Of a stretch of 24,050 nt of DNA, positions 8,845 through 19,701 are shown piece by piece. A program made the translations under genes and the position numbers. Under the pieces are notes generated by a model. The model was not told the DNA's origin and did not search any database. It worked only from the letters and a program-made list of their open reading frames with translations. The DNA comes from Chromera velia. Taxonomy: Eukaryota; Sar; Chromeraceae. Within the stretch, counting starts at the first letter, position 1, and the number at the start of each line of letters is the position of its first letter. Location of the stretch: the NCBI GenBank assembly GCA_018398765.1, contig JAHBMJ010003894.1, positions 62,136 through 86,185 on the forward strand. Direction: 5' to 3'.

Positions 8845-8846
<2 letters not shown>
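8661..8846. other. Unassigned AT-rich spacer
   Basis: About 190 bases between the AT-rich insertion-like segment and the (GT)n tract. No coding frame or repeat structure stands out. Confidence 0.4.
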
Positions 8847-8896
<50 letters not shown>

Positions 8897-8932
8897 GTGT
8901 ATGTGTGTGTATATGTGTGCGTGTGTGTATGT
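8847..8932. repeat. (GT)n microsatellite with GTAT interruptions
   Basis: About 85 bases of alternating GT begin as a pure tract to about 8884 and then carry GTATGTGT interruptions. It lies directly upstream of the GATG/GAGT satellite. Confidence 0.9.
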
Positions 8933-8964
8933 ATACATGCAGATGCCATTAGGTAAATGATGGT

Positions 8965-9910
8965 GATTGAGTGAGTGGATGGATAGATGGATAGATGGAT
9001 AGATGGATGGATAGATGGATGAATGAAAGAATGAATGCCGCGACTGAGCTAGTAAGAGAGCTAGTGAATGGAATGAGTGAGTGCTGGGAGTGAATAGATG
9101 AGTGAGTGAGTGAATGAATGGAGTAAGCAGAGTGATTAAGCGGATAAGTGACTGAGTGATTGTCACTAAGTGAGTTAGTGCTAAGAGTGATGGAGTCAAT
9201 GAGCGTCAATGAGTGAATGGAGTAAGTAGAGTGTCACTGGGTGAGGAAGTGAGTAAAAATATGAAAAAGACTGGGGAGGTAAAGAAAGTGAGAGAAATGA
9301 TAGATGCCACTGGGTGATTAAACAAATGAGTGTGCATGAATAGATAAATGCAAGAGTTACTGGATAGATGAGTGAGTATAAGTGAGTGAGTGAGTGAGTC
9401 AAGATGTGAGTACATTTGAGTGAGTGGGTGGGTGGGTGGCTGGCTGGCTGGGTGAATAGATCAATCAGTGAATCAGATTAAGAGTGAGTGACTGAGTGAG
9501 TGACTACAAGTGTGAATTGGCAAGTGAGTGAATGAGTGAGTGAGTGAGTGAACGAGTGAGTCAGTGAGTGAATGCGTGAATGAAAGTGAGTAAGTGAAGT
9601 GAGTGAGCAAGTGAGGGAAGGAGGGTATGGAATGGAGTGAAGGGGAGTAAGTGAAATGAGTGAGAGAATAAAGTGAGTAAGATGGGGAGTGACGGGGAGT
9701 GAGTGAGTTGACAATAATGTATAAGTGAGTGCATGGGCTCATTAGTACATAAGTGACTTGAAGCGAGTGAGTGTTAATTGAGTGAGTGTAATGAGTGCAG
9801 ATGGCCGGATAAGTACGTAAGTGAGTGAGAGTCTCTTAGAGAGTGAGTGAGTGAGTGAGTGAGTGAGTGAGTGAGTGAGTGAGGGAGGGAGTAAGTGAGT
9901 GAGTGAGAGA
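8965..9910. repeat. Nearly 1 kb of degenerate GAGT/GAAT/GATG tetranucleotide satellite
   Basis: The stretch starts with GATGGATA units, passes into GAGTGAGT/GAATGAGT mixtures broken by unrelated insertions, and ends in a cleaner GAGT run at about 9840-9905. All six frames look open because the repeats rarely form stops, so the Thr/Ser/His/Leu-rich open frames on the minus strand are artefacts. It is an expanded, diverged simple repeat with no sign of a gene. Confidence 0.85.
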
Positions 9911-10486
9911 GGCTTCGATCGGAAAAGTGTGGGGAATAGAGAGTGTTAATGGAAGTTTAATGATCTTTGTGAGCAGAAAGTGAAACAGACGACCTCTGCA
10001 GATGCCATCGTGAAAAAACATAGACCCACTCCTGTCCAGGATTTCCTTTCCCATTTCATCCTCTATAAAATTGAAAAATGAACTGACATTGCATTCATGT
10101 ATCTATTGTATTTTATGATAACTGCATTAGTTTTTATCAAGACAATGGGTGGATTTAGATGGTTCATCATCATTATCATTATACGCTATCGTTGTCTGCC
10201 TAGACTAGTGGCCTAGCCTTCAAGACTTCCAACGTTCGGCCAGAGACAAGCTCAGTAGCTCTCCCCCAGAGGAGAAAGCACACGCAAAAACATGATAAAT
10301 GACCCCCAGCGGCTCAAAAGAGGCTTGTCCTGAACTATGAGAAAAGGTCGGCTTTAAACGCTGGTCTGTAGGATTAAAAGGTGGCCAGGGGGAGCCAAGC
10401 TATCCACCTTCTTCTATCCCATCTCTCTCTTTTTCTTTATTTTTTTTGCTTTTCCCCGACTGATGTTCGAATACTAGGAAACTCAC
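9911..10486. other. Unassigned region after the satellite
   Basis: Mixed composition. A short ATCATC/ATTATC run lies near 10166-10180. No convincing plus-strand gene. The minus strand may hold the second exon of the weak small-gene candidate starting at 10515. Confidence 0.4.
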
Positions 10487-10515
10487 ACCATCACAGCCGT
10501 CTTGAAGTGCTCCAT
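10236..10515 (-). CDS. Candidate small two-exon gene (weak)
   Basis: A minus-strand ATG at 10515-10513 lies in a near-perfect Kozak context (CCCACCATGG). Nine high-GC3 codons (MEHFKTAVM) follow, then an in-phase GTGAGT donor at 10486. An acceptor TTTTCTCATAG near 10334 would join in phase to about 40 open codons, giving a protein of roughly 50 aa. Nothing in it is recognised. The evidence is only start context, one donor and codon usage over 29 bases, so it may be chance. It lies downstream of the AAA gene on the same strand. Confidence 0.18.
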
Positions 10516-11118
10516 GGTGGGCGTATTTGTGTGACTTGCCGTCCTGACCCAGGTGGAAAACCCCGATCGATTCATGCCCCCAGACTTTCGCCGTCTCTTC
10601 CGATTTTCTTCTTCTACACAGCACTGCCTTTTCAAAAACTGGCTGCGGCCGTGAGCACGGCTTGTCTGGTCGACATTGAAGGAAGGGGGAAACCTGAAAG
10701 GCTGACACCTACCCCTAGGTGTGTGAAGTCACGGGCACCGCCGTGTTCACCATGGTTCTGGATCTAAGTGGACTATAGAGAGCCCAGCTCGCAGGCGTCT
10801 CTTCAGTCAGTTGAAGCTCCGAGGTCGTTGTGGGTGTTTTGCTTCCTCTGTGTGCTCTATGGTTGTCTTTTTAAAGCACCGCTGCTTGTTCTGGAGTGAG
10901 GGGACACCTGGCGACTCCGGGGGCCTCAACTGCATCAAGAGACTGGGGGAACAAGAAGTTTGCAAAGCCGTCTCCGACTGTTGCAGAAGAAGCTCATAAT
11001 GTTGGGAGTTGCTAGCCTTCTACGGCCATATAGGGCTGCCTGCTTGTTTGTCTACTCTCTCTGTACCCATGCCAAAGCCTAAAAACGATTGATTAACTCG
11101 CAGCATCTTCCGCCAATG
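10516..11118. other. Unassigned intergenic region
   Basis: Moderate-GC DNA between the weak small-gene candidate and the 14-bp minisatellite. Open frames exist on both strands, but none has a recognisable domain, consistent codon bias or a clear splice pattern. Undetected short exons cannot be excluded. Confidence 0.35.
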
Positions 11119-11124
11119 GCTGCC

Positions 11125-11272
11125 CCTGGCTTTGCCGTTCAAGGCTTTGGTTTTGCCGCTTTGGCTTTGTTGTTTTGGCTTTACCACTTTTTGCCGCTTT
11201 GGCTTTGCCGCCTTGGCTTTGCCGCCTTGGCTTTGCCGTTTTGGCTTTACCGCTTTGGCTTTGCCGCTTTTA
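11125..11272. repeat. 14-bp minisatellite, GCCGCYTTGGCTTT family
   Basis: Perfect-period copies run at 11207-11220, 11221-11234, 11235-11248 and 11249-11262. They differ only at one to three sites, and more diverged copies continue leftward to about 11125. Fourteen is not a multiple of three, so each copy shifts frame and the apparent Leu/Phe/Ala-rich open frame is not a real protein. Confidence 0.85.
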
Positions 11273-11276
11273 GATG

Positions 11277-11672
11277 GTTATAGAGTTTAATAGTATCAGA
11301 CTTCATTTTTTATGAAAAAAAATTACGTGCATTAAAAAAATCATACATGAATCTAAGCGTCACATATATGGAATTCAAAGAAAAAAAAAATATGGAAACT
11401 TTTTTTTATAATTTGTTTATTTTGTTTTCATCTTCAGTGACCAAACAGAGTGAAAAACACCTTTTGACTGTCGAACCCACCTTTGCAAATATTGTATTAT
11501 ATAAATTTCAAAATTTATAATTATTTATACTTGAAATTTTAATTCTCCTTGAAAAAAAAATTAACATATTTTCTTTTTTAAAAAAATCTGCAACGCCTAT
11601 AGGAATGGATGCAATCTTTTGTTCTGTGCGTGCACAAGAGAGATACTTGTTTCCTTCGTCCTTTCCTTCCTG
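11277..11672. other. AT-rich 3' flank of the tandem-AAA gene
   Basis: Very AT-rich DNA with many A and T runs begins just past the AAA gene's stop codon, as expected for its 3' UTR and terminator on the minus strand. A minus-strand AATAAA lies at about 11422-11417, roughly 250 bases past the stop, and could be the poly(A) signal. Confidence 0.4.
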
Positions 11673-12477
11673 TCATACACACTGAACTAAGCAGCCGTAG
11701 ATCAAACAAAACATGGACCGCATTGCGGCCTCGTTCCTCTTCCCGTGATCCTTCTTCACCTCTTCCTCTGCAGCTGCAGTGAGGTCTGCCATCTTGATGA
11801 GCCGCTCAGAAGGCTCCTTACGCAATGCCGCACGCGCTGCTGCCCTGAAGATGGCAGACTTGATGGATCCCCCCGAGAAGTCGAACCTTCTCCCGAGGTC
11901 CTCAAAGTTCACGTCCGGGGCCGTGGGCGTTTCCGCAGGAAGGAGCAGACGCCAAAGACGGCCTCTCAACTGGGCGTCAGGCTGGGGGAACTCTAGCACG
12001 AATCTGCATAGACAGAAGAGGAAAGGAGGGACCAACTAAGAATATTTGTATACTTAGGGAGTCTGTTTCGAATCCGAATGACAGCTCAGGGCAGCTAAAC
12101 GATAGACAGTCAGACATGCAGACCAGTCATGCACATGCTGAGTCTCCCAACGATTCGCTTCCTTCCTTTCACTTTCCTGTGCGGTATGAGATCCTTTGGC
12201 TCTTCTTTCCCTTTTGAGCAACCCGCACAAAAAAAAATCGTTCCCTTTTTTTGTGTCAAGCCAAGTGAAACTGTGAGTTTCAATTTCCGAAACAAAGCTT
12301 TTCCCTGCTTCAAAGTGGCTCTTCTGAAACGAAGCAATCTTTTCTTTTCATGAATCCTTCCGCTGACTTGAATCTCCTTAGGAACGCCGAGTCGATCGCC
12401 TGAACGAAATTGGTCACGACAATCGTCACGCCAGCAAAGGTCTCGATGTGATGAAGAAGAAGACCCACACTGCACAT

Positions 12478-12574
<97 letters not shown>

Positions 12575-13323
12575 CAGACTATACGACTTCTTTTTTTCTC
12601 TTTCCTTTTGAAACAAAAACAAGACAAAAACATTTCGACCGTCAAAGAAAGACCGACGATCAGACAGGCGGAAGGGGGCCCGAAGGAGACAGAATGAAGC
12701 GCCCCTTGCGTCTGCTCCCGATGAGGTTTCACGTCATCACTTGACGTCACACGCTACTTCTCACTTCCACAAGGCAAGAAAGAAAAACAGTAGAAAGAGA
12801 AGAAAAAAAAAACAAAACCAAAACCATAAAAGAAACAAAAGACAAGCAGGCACCGTCAAGTCAGAGGGAGGGGTGGGGGTGGGAGGCACTCCCCAGCGGA
12901 GAGAGAGAGAGAGAGAGAGAGAGAGCAGAGAAATGGTGATCTTGTGGAAGAGTGGGAATGCAGATCACATGACATTAAGAAAACTTCTGTCGGTCCCCCG
13001 CGCTTGCTGACACAGTGCAAGTCACTTGAGGGTACAGTGATTGTCACAAGTGGCCAGCCGTTTTGTATCGAAATCTACGTGCATTTAACAGACACAGACC
13101 GCACACTAGATACAGCTGCATCTCTTTCGACTCGCTGGCTCACTTCAGTGTGTCGTGTCTGCCTGAGGAGGCCCCCGTATCCTGCTGCCGGGCTCCAAAC
13201 AGACCCTCGGCCTCGTCAAATACCAACACAGCACCGACAGCCTTGGCCTCGTTGAAAACAGCCTCAATGTTCTTGCCCGTCTCCCCAACCCATCTGCAGG
13301 GAGGCAGAAAGAGAGAAAGAGAG

Positions 13324-13402
<79 letters not shown>

Positions 13403-16400
13403 ACGACGGAAGAACGAAAGAACGAAAGAACGAGAGAACGAGAGAACGAAAGAACAAAAGAACGAAAGAACGAAAGAAAGAAAGAACGAAAGAAAGAAAG
13501 AAAGAAAGAAGGAAAGGACATGGGACTCATTTACTGAAGATGCCCATCAACATTGAATAGGAGTCTTGCGAAAATGTTTTGAAGTGTCGTGCCTCCTCCA
13601 CTACAGTCTCCTTCGTGTCTCTGCCCCTTTTTCGGTCACTCCTACCTATTTGTCTATCGATGAGCCTCTGCTCATTAATGGATGAGAAGAAGTTGGCATG
13701 CCGTGAAAGTCGAATCCAGCGTGCACATCCTTTTCCCTCTTTTTTTTCTTTCATTCACTTTTTAGAGCTTCTTCTCTTTTGACCCTCCATGCCGCTCTGG
13801 CATCCATTCATTCGGTTATTCGACGACTTTCCAGTACACGCCTACTGCCACGGTCAAATGTGCTTCTTTCGAAACATCACATGAGTGCATTTAAATGCCC
13901 GTGCCATGCAGTCGCTGACTTGCTCATCAGTTGGCCCACGTTGACCATCTTCAGGGGCTTCCCCAAATCGTATCCGATCGCCTCGGCAGCCATGGTCTTA
14001 CCTGACCGAAGGAAGGAGTAAGTGCACAGATCGAGAGATTGCATGACGGTGGCAGGGTGGGGGGCAGAAGAGAAATAGAAATAGAGGCGGGGGGAGAATG
14101 AGTGGAAAGCCCAGGGAGTCAAGGGAGCAAGGGAATCTTATCGCGGAGCGGGGATGGCAGGCAGACTGAAATCAAGACGTGAGATCCATCAAACCACTGA
14201 CCAGTCCCGGGTGGCCCGTGAAAAAGAGCAGCGGTTCCTTTGGTGTCCCCGTGTTGTTTGGAGAACCCCCACTGGCCGTAGAGGATCGCTTGACTTTTTT
14301 CGAAGGACACAATCTCCAGCAGTCTCTGCTTGCTTACATACAGAATCGACGGACTTCGATTGAAAAATATCAGACACGGAAATGGGATGAGGGCAACACG
14401 GGAATGAAAGACTCTTGGTAGCATCCAGCTGACGATCAAACAACAGACAGAAACAGTGAAAAGGCAATCAAAGGAACAGACGCACGGAAAGACATGCAAC
14501 CATTCATATCATTCCATTCGTTGATTCGTTGCTTTGTCCATCAGATGAAGTGGGAACAGACCTCTCTTAGGTCCTTCGGCAAGATCACATCCTCAATTCC
14601 CCTCGTAGGCACCACCCTCCTGTCAAAGTCGACAAGACTCAGTGATCCCCTCAGCTGGTGTGCCGCTCCCTTCTTCAAATCTGCGTCCGTTCGCGACATG
14701 TAGATACATGATCTGGAAGAAAGTATCGGGAGGAAAGGAGCCGTGGAAGATAATCATGTGACACTCATACTGATTCCATGGCTAGCTCAGTCCACTTCTC
14801 AATCCTCAGAAGGAATCAGAAGGACTGGAACGAAAAGACAGATGCAAGGAAAGGTTCGAGAGAGAACACACGACACAAGAAAAGAAGGCAGTGGGCACTG
14901 GAGGTATCGGGAGAGTCCATGAAGATCGAAGAGAAGGAAGATTCATACCGCGGGAGGGACAGAGAGGCTCGATATTTTTGAACAGGGTGCCGTCTCCCCC
15001 CCTCCACCGTTTGTCCCTTCCCACTGACCCACCTGCATGGGAAACCACAGGGTCCACCCCTTCCCTCGCGACTGCAAAATTCAGCGCAGACAGCCAGGCG
15101 TTCTTGATGAATCCCCCCGTCAGTTCATACTGCAGGGCGAGTTCTGGCAGGTTGACGTTGTCCGAGAGACGCAACTTGGGCGGTCTCAGTGCACCCCAGA
15201 TGCGCTCTCTGCAGGCAGGCAAGAAGACAAGTAATATTGCATTCATTAACTGAACACGCATGGATCAACAGATTCATCGACTTGTCGGACAAACCAATCA
15301 CTGTTTCTGCGTGTAGAATTTGACGCGAGTGTAGGAGAGAAAGCAAAAAGAAAAGCGCCCAGGAGAAGAAAGGGGCCTGCAAGAGGGAGCTCGAGATAGA
15401 AGGCCACGGAACCATTGAGAGAAGACTGCCCACGTTCCGTCCTGCGGCCTTGACTGACCTCAAGAGGTGGTCTGGTTTTTTGAACTCCACGGCGAGGGTG
15501 ATGCGCCTGTGCATGGCCTCGTCAAGGTCGTGGGGCCTGATTGACGCACGGACGCATGGTGATTCTGTTTGTGCAGTTTAGGGATGTGACAGCCATCAAC
15601 CGCAATTCTTTCTCATCGGTGTTGATATCTGTGGAGGGGACGATGGAGGGACCTCGGGTCGAGGCGCAAACACCCATCGAAGGCCAAAAGAAAGAAAAGG
15701 CAAGAGAGCGGATGCTTGCAGGTGACAACAGTAGAATTAGAGAGCCACAAAGTGGGGGAGTGCGACCCGCCTGTGACCACTGTGACTGCACTTAACTTGA
15801 CTGCGTGAACTGTCTGTCGGTATCTAAATACCCAGGCGTTTGTACAGGAGATCTTCGATAGAGAGAGCAGAAGAGAAGGACAGAACAAGATTCAGAAATA
15901 CACGTCAAATCTACATCAGCTTGCAATCCGACTTTTCTTTTTGCATACACCTCCCCACCCATCCCCCCCGCCAACCTGTTGGTTGCAAGAATCGAGAGTC
16001 CGTCGTGTCTCTCCAACTCGGTGAGGACTGTGTTGACTGCCATTGGGAACCTCTCTCTGGTCATGAAGATGGCCTCGCACTCGTCAAAGAACACAACGGC
16101 GTCGTTGATCTTCGCCTCTCGGAACACCTGCAAGTGACCGCATAAGTGCGTACTCAGAACGTCTGAGCTGGAGTGTTTGGGGGGGTTGGGGATTGGTCGG
16201 GGGGTAATTTCGGGTAAACAAAAGACGAGGGTCTCAGATGACGTTAAAAAATAATGTCGGTACACCCTTATTGCATAAGAAGTCGGACGGACTCTTGCCG
16301 ACCAGACAGGCAGACCATTTTCACGATGGCCCCAGCCGAGTTGTCCCCCAGGTTCGGGAAGTTGATCAGCAGAATCTTTTTCCCCAGACGACTCGCAAGG

Positions 16401-16927
16401 GCATTTGCCAGCATCGTCTTGCCTGCACAGAACGGGTCCACGGCAACTTGACAAACCAAAAGTCAAAGAGACAGTAGCAAAATGGAGGAACATACAAGCT
16501 TTCCCGATCCCACCCGCTCCCCTTCATTGTATTGAAGAAAAACTCCACCTTCCAGCCGCCCGAGTGATTGACGAAGTGACTGACCAGTCCCAGAAGGGCC
16601 CCAGAACAGAAGTGTCATGCCCGTGCCGTAGCTCATTTTCTTCTCCAGCTCCAGGTTTTTCTGCACACACATGAACAGAATGAACAGGAGATCATGTGTG
16701 AAAGCAGATCGACAGGAACGAACAAACACAGACAGACAAGAGAGGCAGGCAGGTAGGCAGGCAGACCGGGAAGAAAGAAACCAACTGCTGCGAGAACGTC
16801 AGGACACGAAGCACAGAGACACAGAGGGATCAGAAGAGAAAAGAGGAGAAGCAAGAGAGCTTCCGTGATCCGGCATTGGTGACATAAAAGAGAGACCGCC
16901 TGCATTTATAGCTATGCATTTGCACAC

Positions 16928-16958
<31 letters not shown>

Positions 16959-17965
16959 CACTCACTCACTTGTGCAAGTTTGAAGTTATCGAAAGACGAC
17001 ACTGTTTCTATGACAAGATTCTTCTGGTCTTCCGGAAGCACCACGTCTGCTATGGAGGTTGTGGGTGCGTACAGGTGTGAGCCCTCAACCAATTCCGAGA
17101 ACTCTGTGTCCTGCAGGAGAGCAGGCAGGCAGGCATGAAATGCGTGCAGTGCACACATATCTGCTTTGATTTGCATCTCAGGTAGATTCATTCGTGCGGA
17201 AGGTGGCAGCCCTCAACAGAGCAAATAATTTACCCACACACATTCCTCTCCTCCCGACACGCAGGCAGGAAGACATGCCCACACGTCGAATTGGATGGCC
17301 CTGTTCGGACAAAGAGAACCGTCCCACGCACCAACACACAAAAGAGAGAGGAAGACTGTCAGATAAAAGACTGACAGACTGACCAAACCAACAACGAAAT
17401 CCAACAGCCTCCTGTCCACCTCTACCTGCAACAAATGAACAGACCGACGGTGCAGGGGTTCGACTCGGTGGGAAAGTCGAGTCCAATGAATGTGTCTTTC
17501 TTGCTTTTTCTGTTCGAGCGCGCACGGGATGCAGAGAAAAGAAGAGAAGTAATCCGAGGGACGGCAGTAAACTGCATTCTACCCTTCGCTTCCCTTTGGA
17601 TCCCATGTGCCGTAAGGCAGGCTTTCAAAAGGAGATCAGAAGGAAAATGCCAAGGTTGGAAGCACTTCGCGAGGGCATTCGAATTTCACTGGAGCTGCGA
17701 GACCAGCAGCACATCAAGCGCAACACTACACCTGAATCCCTCAGAATAATGCTTTATCTGTACACGAATCCCAAAGGAGGACAATATCCACAGACTTCCC
17801 ACCCACTGACCGACCCACCGAGGCCTCCAGGAGGTCCCCTGTGAAAACCGGCTGGTTCAGAGAGACCACCCCTTCACGAATTAAAGTTGCAGATCTGAAG
17901 TTTCACAGAGAGATGTCAAGAGACGCTTTAACACAAACGTACAAACACACGTGCGCACGCACGCA

Positions 17966-18006
<41 letters not shown>

Positions 18007-18019
18007 GCGCGCACGCACG

Positions 18020-18065
<46 letters not shown>

Positions 18066-19642
18066 TACATACACGCATACACACGCAAGCACGCACGCAC
18101 ACACACAAACGAGCTCGCGGAGAGAGAGACGGGTGGATAGAACTGTCGTTACAACGAGCACCAAGCCAGGCTGTGAAGCTGAAAGAAATCAAAGACAACA
18201 CCAACAAATCAGAGAAGCGACAAGACTACGTGAAACCCCAAGAGAAAAACCTTCAAGAGGCTGAAACAAAAGTTGAGTGCGGTGTGGGGAAGCATCGGCT
18301 TGCACGTGACAGCGGCGGTGTGTGTGGATGTGCGGGTGTATCTATGTATGAATGGGTGAGTCTGTGTCTTGATGTTTTTTTGCAGAAAAGGTCCTTCGAG
18401 CTTACTTGTAGAAGAATCGTCTGCTTCGGATCTGCTCATCTAAGGAAGCACAGAAGAGAGACAGCAGCGTCCCGACGCTCATGCCGCTGGTCCTTCTCCC
18501 TCCCCTGGGCGATCCCATCCCCATCATCATGCCGCCGTGTCGGAGAAAGGACATCTGCTCGGGGGCAATGGCGGAACTGCAACACATGCACACATACCGA
18601 GTCAAATACAGGCAGCAATGGAAGCGAATCTCAGAGGGGCCCCGAAACGATTAGCGATTCAACAAAGAGGAAAGAAAAAACAGATCCACAGATAGAGGGA
18701 GGATGACGCATTGCATCAACAAAACATATTTGGAAAACAAGGGCGACATCGCAACCAAGAAAAAAGAGCCAGGAACAATGCGTCCAGATCAAAGCAGATC
18801 AACGTCTACCCACCCGACGAGAGACAGAATGACGCAGCGTTCGAATGTTGACAGTCGGAGTGCCACACAGAGCCTCTGCAGGCGGGGCTGCCATGAGCCC
18901 TTTGACTTTGCAGCAGTCAGCTGCAGTCTGCTCTCCTGCTTCTTCTGCAGAGCCCTCAACTTTTGGGAGGCAGAAGCCTCGTCAGCCCTGCGCTTCTGCT
19001 CTATCTGCACACAACACGCAGTTGTTCAAAAAGTGTGGTGCTGCAGTGTTGCGAAGAGTCGGGAAGTATGTTCTCCACGGTGGAAATATGCATTGAGCCA
19101 AAGGGTCGGCAATTTCTGGCGCTTTGTGAGGCTCTCTGAGTACGTCAGAAAGTGAGTGAGTGGTGAGTGAATAAATAAATGAATGAATGAATGAATGTGT
19201 GAGTGATGCTGTGGATTTCAAGCCAGACGGGTACGTGTCAGACAGACGGACTGACTGACTGACTGACTGACTGACGTTTTTTCTGTCTCGCGGAGGTGCG
19301 CGTCCCCCCATCGGCAGACCCCCGAAGCCCCCCATCCCGTCGTAGTCCCATTCTGCAGTCAGCATTAATTCATTCATTCGCGAAGAGAGGACCCAGAAAG
19401 ATTTTGCATTCGAAAAAGAAAAGCAAACTTGGCGAACGTGGGCGAAGCGCTCCGAGAATTCACTCACTCCCATTGCTTCCCCGTCGAACCCAATACACAC
19501 GAGTGCCCCCACGCCCTCGGTACCTTCTCTAATTCCTGTTCCTCTGCCCACCTTCCTGTCCTTCTTCCTCATCTGTGCCCGACGCGTTCTGAGAACTCTC
19601 AAGGAGACGCCGCAGCCCCGCGACACGAACCATCAGATTCAC

Positions 19643-19701
<59 letters not shown>

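Larger units (their letters stand above)
11673..14712 (-). other. AAA module 2 of the tandem-AAA protein
   Basis: Exons 20-25, residues about 922-1233. [20 protein letters not shown] corresponds to the pre-AAA linker of module 1. The Walker A motif GPPGTGKT is split by intron 21 at the same codon as in module 1. It has [13 protein letters not shown] (pore loop with Trp1041), [12 protein letters not shown] (Walker B), VTIVVTN (sensor 1), SAFLRRFK (Arg pair) and the lid [13 protein letters not shown]. All expected ATPase elements are present. Confidence 0.88.

Noticed and set aside
8837-10054. Several minus-strand open frames of 60-120 codons rich in Ser, Thr, His and Leu
   Set aside because: They are translations of GAGT/GAAT/GT tetranucleotide and dinucleotide repeats, which contain few stops in any frame. 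No domain, start context or non-repeat codon usage supports them.
10381-10767. Plus-strand 128-codon frame
   Set aside because: No recognisable domain, Pro/Ser-rich low-bias codons, and a poor start context. It overlaps the slightly better, though still weak, minus-strand candidate.
17596-17844. Plus-strand frame encoding a plausible-looking charged protein ([17 protein letters not shown])
   Set aside because: It lies in an intron and partly over exon 12 of the minus-strand AAA gene. Codon bias is weak and there is no supporting neighbour or motif.
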